Made by a program: the position numbers and the translations under genes
NCBI RefSeq assembly: GCF_963583255.1
Contig: NC_084805.1
Coordinates: forward strand, 436,501 to 500,500
Length of the DNA stretch: 64,000 nt
Direction of reading: 5' to 3'
Origin: Pyrus communis
Lineage: Eukaryota > Streptophyta > Magnoliopsida > Rosales > Rosaceae
Shown here: piece after piece, positions 1 through 13,000 of the stretch
How the letters are laid out: each line of letters starts with the position of its first letter
Position numbering within the stretch: position 1 is the first letter of the stretch
Notes under the pieces: model-generated
Databases searched by the model: none
The model's input: the letters and a program-made list of their open reading frames with translations, nothing else
What the model was told of the DNA's origin: nothing

Positions 1-626
1 GTTGTGGTGCTCAAAACGTTGATGCATTGCGAAGGATGTGCAATTGATATCAAGAAATACTTGGAGAAAATGAAAGGTAAATCCCTATTGCGGAGGATGT
101 GTAATTGCTAATTCGTGTTATGTATCAGCAGAATTTGAAATCGTTCGTTTAGCCGTTTAATCTAAATGGATAATTCTTCTCTACAACATGTTCTTAATTC
201 GGGACAAGAATTTTCATTTCTCTTGTTGTATATAGAAAACAAGATTTTAGTAATGGATGAGAATGAAACACATGGAGAAACGAGTTTAGGGATCAATTAA
301 CCTGCTCGGTTTTTTTGGGGCATATTTTAGGTGTTCTAAGTGTGGAAGCGAACATGGAAAGGTCGACAGTGAGAGTGAAGGGAATAGTTGAAGCAGCAAA
401 GCTAGTAAAGTACTTAAAGAAGGAATTAGGGAAGCATGCGGAGATAGTGAAGCAAGAACAAGATGAGAAGAAAGAGCAAGGCAAAGACAGCGGTAGCAAC
501 AATTACAGAAGCCGAGGAGGAGGAGGAGAATGTGTATTCCAATATCCACCTCAATATTCAGCTCAACACATTTACCCTTGTCAAACATTTAGTGATGAAA
601 ATCCTTTTGCATGTTCCATAATGTAA
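1..626 (+). CDS. Heavy-metal-associated isoprenylated plant protein (HIPP), 5'-partial
   Basis: The visible exons are 1-76 and 331-626, joined across a GT-AG intron (77-330). Exon 1 encodes the HMA metal-binding loop with the CxxC motif (MHCEGCA) and runs off the left edge. Exon 2 completes the ferredoxin-like HMA fold (SVEANMERSTVRVKG), continues with a Lys/Glu-rich helix and a Gly/Arg linker, and ends in the tetrapeptide CSIM, a CaaX farnesylation signal. This matches the HIPP family, small prenylated metallochaperone-like proteins found only in vascular plants and thought to bind Cu, Zn or Cd at membranes or in the nucleus. The ATG at 315 lies inside the intron and is not a start. The N-terminus is outside the window, so the subfamily cannot be assigned. 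Confidence 0.9.
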
Positions 627-902
627 AAAGCAATTTAAGATTGTAATTGTAGCTCTTTCCTCCTTCCATGGTGCACAAAATCTTTTCGGATGCTTTCAGT
701 TTTTGGTTTGTCCATAGCAATAAATGTCACAACAATAATAAATGATTAAACAGTTTCGGTAAACATAAGATTCATTTGCACAGATGGCTCAAACGAGTGA
801 TTAATGTCGTATTAACTTGCTAACAAGTTGACCCAAAACAAAAAACTTGAGAGAAGGATTGGTGTAATTAGTAGGAATTTTGGGTAGGCTGGGCTGTTAT
901 AT
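627..902. other. HIPP 3' flank, no gene seen
   Basis: This is AT-rich sequence after the HIPP stop. It contains AATAAA-like hexamers near 718 and 740 that could serve as polyadenylation signals. I see no coding exon. Confidence 0.5.
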
Positions 903-911
903 CATATTAAC

Positions 912-1341
912 GAGGTTCTAAAAGACGCTAGATGCTAGTCGGACGACGGGCTGGGACTTAGCGCATAGGTGGCTAGGCAGATTTAAATAAATCTATTGTA
1001 TTTTGTGTAAATAAATGTCTGTTTATACTTAAAATATATATAATGTGTGTGTTATTTAAATGTTCAATAAATCTCTTACAATTTATTGAAAACAATAAAA
1101 TGCAAAAGGAAAGTTATATATTTTTAATCTAAGTGAGTTACAACCTAGATAGGTGTTTAGGCGGGTTTGGACGAGCTAGATGGGTGCCTAGGCAGTCTAG
1201 GAAGGTACCTAGGTGATCTAGGCGGGCGCCTTAATAGGTCTAGGTGCCCTTTCTTAATTTTCAAATGCCTAAACTTTAATCGGAACGGTGGTCAACCGCC
1301 TAAAGCCTATGCGGTGCTAGGCGGGAGTTTTTAGAACAGTG
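912..1341. mobile_element. Non-autonomous Mutator-like (MULE/MITE) element, 430 bp
   Basis: The element is flanked by a perfect 9-bp direct repeat, CATATTAAC, at 903-911 and 1342-1350. Its ends are inverted: GGTTCTAAAA near 914 and the reverse complement TTTTAGAAC near 1330-1337. Inside, the 3' portion (about 1140-1330) is built from short motifs of the type CTAGGCGGG and CCTAGGC. There is no ORF. A 9-bp target duplication is characteristic of Mutator-like transposons. The family name is inference, but the boundaries are well supported. Confidence 0.75.
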
Positions 1342-1350
1342 CATATTAAC

Positions 1351-1628
1351 ACATTTACATTCTGCATTTTCCAAGTTCCGGGCATGAAAAGCACGCCGAG
1401 AATTCAGATAAAACGATAAAGCATGCTACACAACAGGGTAACGAAGAGTAACGATCGATACCGAGTGGAAATCTTTGTCTGCATTTTACAGATAATTCTT
1501 AACTTTATAGTAAATACATAACAGCCACAATCGTTTTGATACAAACCAAGGCAAAACAACGTAGTACTTTTAGCACGGTCATGGACAAAGTACTTTCTTT
1601 TTCTATACACTTCACAGGAAGAATTTTT
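1351..1628. other. 3' flank of the DUF6821 gene, no gene seen
   Basis: This stretch lies between the MULE-like element and the minus-strand stop codon at 1629-1631. It probably holds the 3' UTR of the minus-strand gene. The short ORF here has no recognisable domain. Confidence 0.4.
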
Positions 1629-4169
1629 CTATCTCAAACCCATTACAGGCCATGGATTTATTCCAGCTGCTGGCAGCGAAGGTCGCATTATAGGAACTCG
1701 CTTCACCACTGAAAATGCTTCATTGAGACGCACAGCACGGCTCATGAACTGAGACACCTTCTGTAAATATCGCTCAGTTAGATATCCCAGGTTGGCCACC
1801 TCAACATATATCTCAAAACATAAAAGCAAAGCTCACATTTGTAAGACCACGTGCATAAATGCCACCACAAAAGAATCATTTTTCTTACAACAAGACCCGC
1901 TCGAGCTAGAGCTCATTGCCCAAGACAAAATAATTTGAAGAATAAGTAATCAAGATCAAAGATTCACAAATGTGCCCTTTGTTGCGAGAAAAAAAAAAGG
2001 GTTTAGAATACCTCAAGTGTCCACGATGATTTATTCTATAGCAACTATCTTCGGATTCATGATCTCTTGAATATGTTGAAATAACCATTAAAAGGTAACC
2101 TTTCACCTTTATGCTAAATTGAAAGTATAAAATAAACTGATAGACTTCATTAAGGATCCATTTTGTTTCTAGTTGTGTTTCCATGCATAACTTTCTAACT
2201 GGCATATATTGCAAGCTTTCACAAGTTCTTTAAAAGCTATCAGTTCTCTCGGTCCATAAATTTTTAAAAAGTACTAGATTGACTGATCTCTGAGCCTAAA
2301 GTTTCTTTCCGCTTCAAAGCAGCGGCAAACAAAAAAAAATGCAGATACATGAGCATTAAGTTGCATTGAGGGAAAAAGTAGTAGATAGAGGCTGAAGCAA
2401 ATAGGTGGAACTAAAACCAGTGTAGTAGCATCAGCATAGGTCCTAGGATAGTCAACTTGCAGGGTATTAGTTTCTCTTCTTCGGATCTATGTTTTGTTAT
2501 GAGGAAAGGATAAGAGAATTAGTTTTTCAATGACAGAGAGATTGGGGAATCACCTTTGTGTATAGTTCTCAGCTTCCAAAAATGTTTGCCATCAAAATGT
2601 TGTTTGTTTGTATAAGTTTGACTATTTCTTCACCTCAATTTAAACTTTGATATTTAACTTTTATAGTGATCAAATATCCACCGTCTCTCATCCAAAGAAA
2701 CGAGAAAAAGGGTGATACCAGTAAGTTATAATCTATCAAATAATGGAGGAAGGTGAATAAAACGGGATTTTTACATTCCTTTGCACCAGAAAATGTCGAG
2801 AAAAAACAAAACAGAGTGCAAAAAGTACTCCCAAATGATTATTTATCTTTAAGAGAAGTAGTCAAGAATGGAAAGTAGAAAAGAAAGATATGAAATGGTA
2901 GCATTAAAATTTTGCTTACACAAGTCTCTAAATGACAAAAAACAATCAGAATGATTCCTATCGCACTTGGGTAGGTTCCTTTTAACGAGTCATTGTTTTG
3001 CTACAAGAGGACCTAGGAATACAAAGAGTTTGATATAACTGGTTTCAAAAAAGCTTCGTATTTCAACTTTCAACTTTCCAAATAAATAACAAACACTGGT
3101 GCATAAAAACAGATGCAGAAAGATGGTTTAAAACTTTTGATTGACAGCCATAAGGTACAGACCACAGTGTAATCTCAATGCAGGCATACTTAACAAATTG
3201 CAATAACATGAATTGAAAAACCATGATCACTAAATTAACCAATAATAAATTGCAATAACTGACCTTATCATCCAGAGTAACCTTGAGCTGCAAGCTTTGG
3301 CTCTTTCGCTTCATCTTGTGCAATCTCCGCCCCAAGATCACTAAACCCATTACCGCTGCAGCCACAGACAAGGACCAAACAGGGCTTACCCTGAAAACAC
3401 AATACTTCAAGACCTCAAATGGGACCTTCCACCACAGGATTGTCCTCTTCACTACCTCTTCACCGGATTTCGCCTCTGATTTCTCCTCTTCAACTGCACT
3501 ACTTTGACTCTCAACCGATTGTCCTTCTTCTGGCTCATTATCCAAGTTAATTGCACATTCCAAGCCACTAAAACCTATCTCGCTTTCCATCGCAACCTTC
3601 TCATATTTCAAAGAAACCAGACTGTCGCCGCCTGAATCAGACCAGAACTTACCCAAATCCTTATCAAGGCTTCCGTTTTCCCCAATTTCTTCAAAGCTCA
3701 CTCGGCCCTGAGCATCCAACCCACTAACTTTCTCATCCACAGCTTCCATTTCTCCAGCCCTTCCACAACCCACATGGCCTTTCTCACTTCCCACAAAACC
3801 CAATTCTTTTTTCCCCTCAAAATCATTACTTTTTCGGTCATCGGACCGATCACTTGCCGAATCGGGCCAAAACCCACCCGATTCTTTTCCACCATATTGG
3901 GTCACGGAACCCGGGTCAATCCAACTGGGGTTGTCGGACTCAACCGAACCGTCTTCGCTGACATCAATCACCGCCTTACCATACCCCAACTTCCCATGAT
4001 TATCCAGGGAGAAGTAATCAGGCCTGATCATACCTTCGGCGTGCACATCGATTCCCTCGAAGCTCCTAGGGCTATCAATCGAGTCGTCTGAGTTAACCAG
4101 GGTAGGGTCCGAGCTGTTTAGCACCTCCCAGTCCTGCAACTCACCAACTTCTCCTTGTCCTCCGTCCAT
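1629..4169 (-). CDS. DUF6821-family single-pass membrane protein (ATI3-like)
   Basis: The coding exons on the minus strand are 4169-3264 (302 codons) and 1760-1629 (43 codons plus stop), separated by a 1.5-kb intron with a GTCAGT donor and TTTACAG acceptor. The 345-aa product has a long acidic, Ser/Asp/Glu-rich N-terminal region. A conserved tail (about residues 240-345) follows: WWKVPFEVLKY, one hydrophobic segment at about 265-280, a basic stretch RRLHKMKRK, then SRAVRLNEAFSVV and RPSLPA. This tail is the hallmark of the plant DUF6821 proteins, which from memory include Arabidopsis ATI3, ATG8-interacting proteins at the ER. Residues 14-17 are WEVL, fitting the W-x-x-L ATG8-interacting motif. 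A role as an ER or autophagy adaptor is inference; family membership is firmer. Confidence 0.85.
1761..3263 (-). other. Intron of the DUF6821 gene (1.5 kb)
   Basis: This is AT-rich intronic sequence. I saw no extra coding exon, hairpin RNA or delimited transposon in it. Confidence 0.5.
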
Positions 4170-5760
4170 GGCGGGAATTGATTGGCGGGTATTCGGAACC
4201 GGAGGAAATGATAGAAACTCAAATGAACAGTATCAAATTAACAAACCCTAACCCAAAATCTAAATAGAGTAAGCCATACCCTGACCGTGACCAAAGGGAA
4301 ATGAGGTTTCTTTTCCTTGTTGGGGTGTTGGATTGGCAACGAAAAGCAAAGACAGAGTGTTTTTATTCGTAAACCACACACAAATACACGTACCCTTTTA
4401 TTCCCAATTCCCACAGATTACACCCTCCTCCTTATTTTGATATTTTGAGCAGAGCGATGATGATTGATGAGGACTAAGATTCACCCGTTGTTGAAGCTGG
4501 GCCACCTGTGGTGTTGAAGAATCGGGATAACACAAAAGATAAAAGCAAGAGGTCAAGTTCGTAAATTTCAATACTTTTTGGGAGCTTTGACTTGTGGGAT
4601 CTTGCCACGTCATGGGTAAAGTGGGATGACGGGTGGTGGAACATTGGCCCTCTTTAGAAGAAGATGACTTATACAGACACGGGTGTACTGTTGTAGTGCC
4701 GTTTCGTGTTACTCGTGTTATTGGAATAGAGAAATAAGTTTTTACAAGCATTTAATTGATACTAAAACATTACGTGCGGTGTATCCGTGTTGTAAATTGT
4801 AGGGGAGAATTTTGAGATGTCCTTTTCTTGACGGAGTAGTTGTGGGAGGAATTGAAATTGGGGGATTGTTGGAAGAAAGGAAGGAGTCGGCTCCAAGAAA
4901 ACCCCACACCACCGATTTTTCTTCGGTCCAACCACGGTACCTATTCATGGCTGTTGGATGTAAGTGGGTTTTGGTACCTTGACGGCCTGTTGGGGTCTCT
5001 CTGAGACAGACCAATTAGGATTGGACGATCGTGTGCTTATTTTCTTGACGAATGTATCTGTGGTGGTCTGTCACTCGGAGTCTCGCATCACATCCCAAAT
5101 AGATTCTTGTTCTTTTATTTTTTTCCGCGACAATTGAGAATAATAATCAACAATGCATGCGCCGACTTGTTAGATGGTGTGAGCGGTTGGGATTTGGATG
5201 GAAAATCGATTGGGAATTAAGAATTTGTAAGGCGAGAGTACATTATTATAAAGACTTTTGTGTTAGTTATATGAATATATATATATATATGTATGTGTGT
5301 TGATTTTTCATACGTACTTTTGTATTATTAAAATAAAACACTATTATAGCAATTAATTTATGCCATACAAGTAGGTATCGGAAATTAAACCCAACTTCAC
5401 TTATTTGACCCACTTTTTCTCCAGTTCAAATACCACAGGTTTTGATTTTGCTGGTTTAAATTAGAAAGATTGGAGCTAGGGAAGCTATTCATTGACAGTA
5501 GGGTTCTAAAGCAACAGAGAGTGTCACAATTCCAAGAGAGACGCCAAAACCTTGAACCTGCTTTCTACCTACTGTTTCTCTAAGGTTGTAGTAATGTCCA
5601 CCACCAGCAAATTTACTGCAGAAATTAAGCAATCATAATAGATGCTTCAGCAATTGCTGCCCTCTTGTCGTAAGTTTATACAAGATTCCTAAATGTATCC
5701 TACAAATGTACCAAATTGTCTAAAACACTAGTGCCCTTCTCCTACACTTAACAAACGTAC
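4170..5760. other. Upstream region of the DUF6821 gene and intergenic DNA
   Basis: The first few hundred bases are the probable 5' UTR and promoter of the minus-strand gene. An (AT)n tract lies near 5276-5291. The short ORFs at 4398-5014 show no domain and no splice partner. I see no gene. Confidence 0.4.
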
Positions 5761-5847
5761 CAATTGCATGTCTCATTTGTGTCTCTTTATTAGTTTTTTG
5801 ACACGTGTCTCTTTAATTAAAAGAGACACAAATGAGACATGTAATTG
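5761..5847. repeat. Foldback (hairpin) repeat, possible MITE core
   Basis: The left arm at 5761-5789 (CAATTGCATGTCTCATTTGT followed by GTCTCTTTA) pairs almost perfectly with its reverse complement at about 5818-5847, around a loop of about 28 bases. The arms can form a stem of about 29 bp. Clear target duplications were not found, so its origin as a MITE is a guess. Confidence 0.6.
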
Positions 5848-6014
5848 AGTATAGTAGACCCTTGGCCCGAGTAGCAAACTTGGGTTCCAGGTCTTACATT
5901 TAGGATACCATTGATTCAAATAATTAATTATGTAGCGAAACTAAACAAATAAATAATAAAGTTAGGCAATTTTTATTTGATATATTTTTTTAATGGGAAC
6001 GATAATTTCATTTC

Positions 6015-6245
6015 ATCCCTTGAACGAGAATTAATGACACATTGAATCTTGGAGATGGTCCCAATCCCGAATAACATCAAAAGGTTTCTCGTTCCAGACT
6101 TAATTGTGAGCAACCTCATTGCAACAAAGTAAAACATGAACAAATTCTACAAACTGTAACTGAGCAACCCACTCTTTGGCGTCTTCGATGGATCGGAAAA
6201 GTCTCTCTCTCCGGCCAACAGAGGCCACCATCCACGATGCACCAC
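6015..6245 (-). pseudogene. Relic of a LINE-type RNase H-like (RVT_3) domain
   Basis: Read on the minus strand, the segment encodes a broken RNase H-like C-terminus: IEDAKEWVAQLQFVEFVHV, then CNEVAHN, a stop, and later a stretch like DVIRDWDH. This is the usual end of RVT_3 domains from plant non-LTR retroelements, where the pattern is a helix followed by N-x-V-A-H. It has in-frame stops and no flanking reverse transcriptase, so it is a small decayed fragment. Confidence 0.5.
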
Positions 6246-6767
6246 TCTCCACAACAAAATCTCAAGTGATTGAGGGACAAAGCAATTTGTTTTTCTTCAC
6301 CAACATTATTTTCCCTACTTTTCTACGCTGAAATTTGTTGTTAATAATTACAAGTCTCCTTTCTTTCTGACCTTGGATCTGCATTGTACGCAAATCTAAC
6401 ACAAGTAAAATTCAAGGGATACTCTCCCGCACATTTATTAAATCTCAACGGTTCACACACGAAGAAAATATTGTCAAGGTGAGAAAAGCTCAACAACGCA
6501 TCACTCAATTTGTTTGGGGGCAAATGGGGAGGTAAGCGTAAAACTCCGTCAATTTTGCTGTCAAAGTTTTCAAATTGAAATTTTGAATGCACAATTTCTT
6601 GAGGAAACGGTGATTTTGTATTATCAAGTTCAATCAGCAACATAGCGTCTTTAACAAAATACAGTTTCTAAAGCATACCCACACACGGTGTACCAAAACA
6701 AAACAAAAAGATGGATAAAAACTTAGGGTAATCTGGTTTGACATCTTTGACGGCTTCAAACATTAAA

Positions 6768-9700
6768 TTATGATGAACCCAGCCGTTTTTGAACTTCTTC
6801 CACAATTCTATCCCTAGAAATTGTGATTTCCTCGGCAGCCTCCATGTCTTTCAATCTCAGAGTCTTATCATTCCGCTCCCGTTCACCCTCAATTATCATC
6901 CAAGGGATCCTAGACTCCTTTGCTCGATCAAAGTGTTTCGTCACTCTTTTATTCACCAAGAATTCTGCTTTCACTTTTTCACCCCACAACTCGCTTGATA
7001 GCTCTGCTGCTCGTCCTAAATCATCCCCCAATATACTCACTAGGACTTCAGTCTTCGTTGCTCGTGTTCTCTGTATAACAATAATAGCAATAAGATACCA
7101 AACAGATCAATGCCTCATACAAGGCTGCAAAACTAAACTACAAGGCAAGGTATAATGCCATGTGGCTCTCCAAGTTATTAACGAAAATATCAATTGACAT
7201 TATACCCTTAAAAGCTGGCATGTAGCTAGCCAAAAAGTCATATACTTAGACGGACAAATATATATAACAAGAAGCCTTAGAATCACACAAGACTTCTCCC
7301 CCAAAAAAAGTCCTTTAGTGTTCTAGATATATTGTGACATTGGAACCAACTAATCCAGAGTGTAGGAGGACACAATCAATATCGCAAGTCACAGAAACAC
7401 AACATAGATACCTGGTAACATATGACAGATACATACCTATTTGCTCTTTTTTTTTTTTTCAAACACCCAACCCATCTACCAATGGCAATTCCTTGCTCTA
7501 AACTAAAACAGGATTCAAAGAAAAACAGTAGGGATGCTGAACAAATGGAAAGATGGCATTAGAATAACTAGATCTGGCACCAAAATAAAGAGTTTTAGTT
7601 TCCTTGAAGCACCAATGTGAGAATACTGATACGACTTTATTTCCTTTTAACCTTTGGGTTTATTTCAGCTTCGGTTTCTTTCTAGAAAAGGTAAAAAAGA
7701 AAGAGAGTTGAAGTTGTGGGTTAGTATAGGGAATGGATAAATTATTCTCGAGTAAGCAGTCATCTGTGCACATCACATGATTACTTCAGTTAAATTCATC
7801 GATAGAAGTTTGGATTTGGATCAACCAACCAAAATTCAGGAACCAAAATGACACTATATAAAGTTTAGGGACTAAACTAAGATATGGACCAGCGCTAGGA
7901 AGGCATAGTGTAACTTAACCAAAGAAATGTATAACCTACTGAATTTATAGTTCATAAAATTTTGTTCTATTAATTACCCACTTGGGGGAATAGGATTTGA
8001 AGTGCTGTCACTACCAATCAGATTATAACCCAACAATAACATTCACCCAGAATATAAGTACACTATTAATCGACAAATGCACAGAAACATGTGAATTGTC
8101 ACCTGATTTTGGTCTTTGTTAAGCTGCTCCATTATATTAAATACTCGTTCAATTCCAAGGCTGACACCAACAGCTGGAACTGGCTTTGTACCAAACATCC
8201 CTATAAGGTTGTCATAGCGTCCACCAGCAGCAATTGAACCAACCTGATAACAAGATAATATAGGTTGAAACTTGAAACACATAAGTCAAGGTGAGGAAGA
8301 AAAGGGAATACGCCATTTATTATTACTTGCACAGTTCATCTGAATTGAAATTTTGGAAAAATGTCACTGAAAGATTATACAAGGCAAATGAGATGTGTTA
8401 TGCAAACAGCAATAACACACAAATGAATGCAAAAGAATTTCACTACAGCATTTACATAATTTTACCTGGGCACCCCCCTTAAAAACAGCTTCAAATATTA
8501 CTCCAGTATAATAATCGAGACCCCTTGCAAGACTTAAGTCAAAAGCCACTTTTCCTATGCACTTTGATTTTTCCAAAGCATTGAATAATATCCCCAGGTC
8601 ATTCAATGCATCTACCGATGAACTGTTTTCTAAGAACTTGCTGCCCTCCTGTTTAAGCTTACTTAAAAGTTCCAAAGGATGTCCACACTCTTTTACAAAA
8701 GCACCAATTTTGTCTGCTGTCTCAACACTTAAGCCCTTCTCTTCCACCTAAAAAAATTCAAAGATGGCAAATATAAAATTATATTCGGGTAAGAGAAAAT
8801 AAGTCAATAATATGAAAAATGACATGAACCAAGACAAACAATAAAGGATAGAAATGAAAATGTATGCCTGACAATTACGGAGAAAAGCATGAAATACGGT
8901 TTATTCATAATTCGGGCAGACAAATGTTTTGCCATCCGGTTATTTGGAACTCAAAACCTACTTTTTAATATCAATACCATTCAGTGTTTTGAGAGTGAAC
9001 AATTAATTATCAATCAAACTTTTGGGTTGGTAGTTACAGGACCAAAAGCTTAACCTCATGGTGTGAGACTTCAGCCATCCATCAGGCAATAATACAAATA
9101 CAGATACTAACCAGGAAAACTTCCCAACTAGACAGCCATTCCTTGTCAAGAAGCAGACACATTAGAACTATTATCATATTTCATTCACAACAAAGTCTTC
9201 CTCCTACTTGGGTTCAGCTAGCATTTCGTAAAATCAATCTTATGTAATAATCATTGTTCTGTTAAGTTATAAATGAGGACCATCCTCCTTTTATATATGG
9301 GATTACTACCAACTACTAGGGTCAGCTTGCTAAGTACTTCATAAGACAATATTCTGCAGTAATTAATGTTCTGTTAAGTTTTTCATACTGAAATACAAAT
9401 AAAAGCAAAGAGACTGGGATTAAATGTAACTCAAGCAAACACATGCAGAGCATACAAACAAGCAAACCCAAGATACAGCAATGTAACTCAAGCATACACA
9501 TGGGAAATCAGTTGCAATTTTTGAGTCTTTACCATTTCGTTTTTTATCTGCTCAAAAGACTGCTTGTCTAACTTGTCAATACTTGAACAAATAGTTCTGA
9601 ATTTTTCAGGAGGCACTCCACAGATTTCCAACATTCCATCCAGCAACTTTCGGTGATTCAATTTAATCTGTATAATAAACAGTGACAAACAAATGTAAAC

Positions 9701-10033
9701 TCAAGTTGAGCCTGAAAAAATTAGGCATACCAAAATAATTGCTCACATTATGATACAGATGCTACTAAACAAAATAACGTCCATTTTGTTTAAAGATTCA
9801 AAATGTTATGCACTTATAGAATAATAATGCATGTAAGGAATCAACATCCATATTCCACAATTTTAGAGTTTAAGCCAGAAAAATAAGGCATATCAAAATA
9901 ATTGCTCATATTATGACACAGATACTACTAAACAAATAAACATCCATTTTGTTGAAGAATTCAAAATGTTATGCAGTTACAGAATAATCATACATGTAAG
10001 AAATCAACATACATACTCCACAATTTTATTAAC

Positions 10034-10083
<50 letters not shown>

Positions 10084-13000
10084 AAAAGAAGAAGAAAATA
10101 TTGTAGTTGAGCTCCTGCCAACTAATTTAAGCGCAGCATGTAAGATCAGTATAAACACAAATTTTACTGCAATGGACCAAGTTAGGATATCCTTGATTTT
10201 TAAAAATCATAAAAGTAAATAACTATAACTCCATTACGTCTCAGACATGATTTTACGTAAAAATCACACAGCTCAAGGATATACACATATGGAAGTGATC
10301 TACAATTAGGATGTAAAATGCAAGCAAACACGCAGTCAAAATTGATAGACTTTAAGACATAATATAATGTTTTATCAATTAATCTATATCATATTTACAT
10401 CTGTTAGAAGAAAAAAAAAAAAAAAAAAACACGTTACTATGAAACCATACAGCGGAATGAGCGGATGTGATCCTGGAATAATTTTACTTTTCTACTGAGC
10501 AAAATGAATTCCAAAACAACCAATTGGAAGTCTGAATATTAGCAGTGTAGGAAGCACTTCATGGAGAGTCTACATTACATTTAGGTAACATGTTACATTT
10601 GCTTCTTTTACAAGTTGACGACTCAAAGACTAAGTCAAAATCATAATTGCTCTACAACAAGATTGTAGGGTTTATTAAAGAATAGAATGAGTCTTGTTTC
10701 TGTATTCATACTAACATGAATCATTACAGTGAGACGGACACTTTGCTTTTTACTTTTTCTATTGTTACCGTATTGATTGCATTTATGAAGTTTATTCCTC
10801 ACCATGAACCAATATGCTTCACCCTCAAAAGAATTTCCAGTCATTTCCAATTTAACAAAAATTTGTACGCAATGACATAAACAAAGGGTAAAAATGAAAA
10901 GTTACCTCATAATCTCCAATGTTCAGCTCATCAAGAAGTTCTGTCAAAATCTTAATAACTTCGAAATCTGGACCCATTTTTTCAAATTGGCCAGCAATAT
11001 CAAAGTCGCACTGGTAAAATTCACGATATCGTCCTTTGGACGGATTGTCTCTTCTGTAGACCTTTGCTATTTGGTATCTTTTGTAAGATGTGATACCATT
11101 CATAGCTACATATCTAGCAAATGGAACGGTTAGATCATATCGTAGTGATAAAAGCTCTCCTCCCTGAGGAAAAGATAAACACAAACCCCATTAGACATAA
11201 GTGATTATTTCAGTTTTATTGTCAAACTATAACAACATTGTAACATAGCTGCTAGAAACCTAAAAGAAGTAGTTATAAGGAAGAAACAGAAGAATATCAA
11301 GGCCGTTGTCAAATGATAATAGGCAATTCCCCGATTGATACATGAAACTATACCCGTTAGAAAAATACAACAATGCCCGTCAGAAAGTTTAAAAAGGATA
11401 AAATTACGAGCAAGATGTAACCAACACAAGGTCATACAAGGTCATCCCTATAGCCAATTCCTTAGAAAAACCACAAAAGAAAATCTAAGGAGTAGCTCCC
11501 TAGCTCATGCACATAAACCTAAAAGGCCTTTTGACGTAATATTTCATAGCCAAATTAAGAAACACTTCATGAAACTTAAAGAAAAATATATTTACAATGG
11601 TTAATTATATCAGCACAAAACTAGGTCAAAGCCTTGGACTCGACAGTCCAAATGCCTATCTGGAATGCTGTTCTTGGTTAGAATACTTCACGATTTTTCG
11701 AAATGCTAAAAGATCACCCGAGAAATTCCGAGTACAAAAAGTGATCTTCAGCTAAAATAGAGTGAGTACCAAGAATCAAACTGAGTTAAGCTTTTATCCC
11801 CACCCCCTCTTCACACTGCATTTGTATGAGTCATGACAAGAAAAAACATAGAAATTAACTATGAAACATAAAAGCAAAACTCCACTTAAATTGACAACAG
11901 TTTAAATGGAGAAAGTACCTGGTCAGCAAGATCATAAATCAATTTCGAATCTTCCCCATATTTCCCCATCAGAGTTTCTCTCAATTCAAAAACTGGAGTG
12001 TCAAGGGCTGTGGCACCGTGCCTCTGAAAGACCCCTACAATTATTGAGAATGCCTTCTCTCTTACTGCCATTTGTTCTTTTGAGAAGTCACGAGTACCCT
12101 AGGATTTGCAATAATATATACAAGGTCAGAATGCTAGTAAGTCCACTCATCACAACCCCAAAAACAAAATCTCATAAAATCAGTTGAAAAAAAAGAACAT
12201 AATCTGCAAAGACAACTGCAACAGCATCCTGAGTATGGTTTCTTGAAGATGCACATTCACACAATTGTAAAAAGCTTTCAATTCTTTGCAAATGATCACA
12301 GATGACGAATTACAGATTCAAACGTCTGTTTGTATCGAACTACAAAGGTGCAATATCTTCTAAGAAAACTCACTTCTTTTCAAGGATAACACAAAGTAAG
12401 AGGTAGATAGTAATAACCACACATGGTTATCCTAACAAACACAAACACAGTTTCCCAAATAAAAAGGTAAAACAAAACGATAAGAAAAGAATGAAATTAA
12501 TTTTCTACTACAAATCAACGAAATAATGTGGATTAGAGAAAATACTCCGGGACAGATATGAAATGTCATTAATGATCCACTGTTATCAAATATTGACATA
12601 TCCCATAACAGCATAAGATATATGTCTACATCAATTACACAGATAGATAGGGACTAGTTAAACATCCCTTTTGGGTTTTCAATTATTAAAATATGATGGA
12701 CTAGTTAGATAGGGTCATTGATTCTAGATTTCTCTACAAAAAGTCAGATGTATCAAGTAAGAGAGCTAAGGAGCAGGATAAATGTATAGGTTATGGGTAA
12801 TGTATAAATCAAATAGATGAGCGTAGACTGGTGTAAAAAATATTTAGCCCTGAGTTACTGATTGAAAACTTGATTCTCCATTAACATGTATTGAAATGCT
12901 ACAGAACTGAATTGTTAACAACATTATTTCATAGATTTCTTAGTTTATTAACCATCCAACATACATTCTGCAAACACTAGTTCAGGGATCAAGTAAACTT

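Noticed and set aside
315..330. ATG at 315 as the start of the HIPP protein
   Set aside because: It lies inside the intron. Exon 1 at 1-76 carries the CxxC metal-binding loop and joins exon 2 at 331 in frame.
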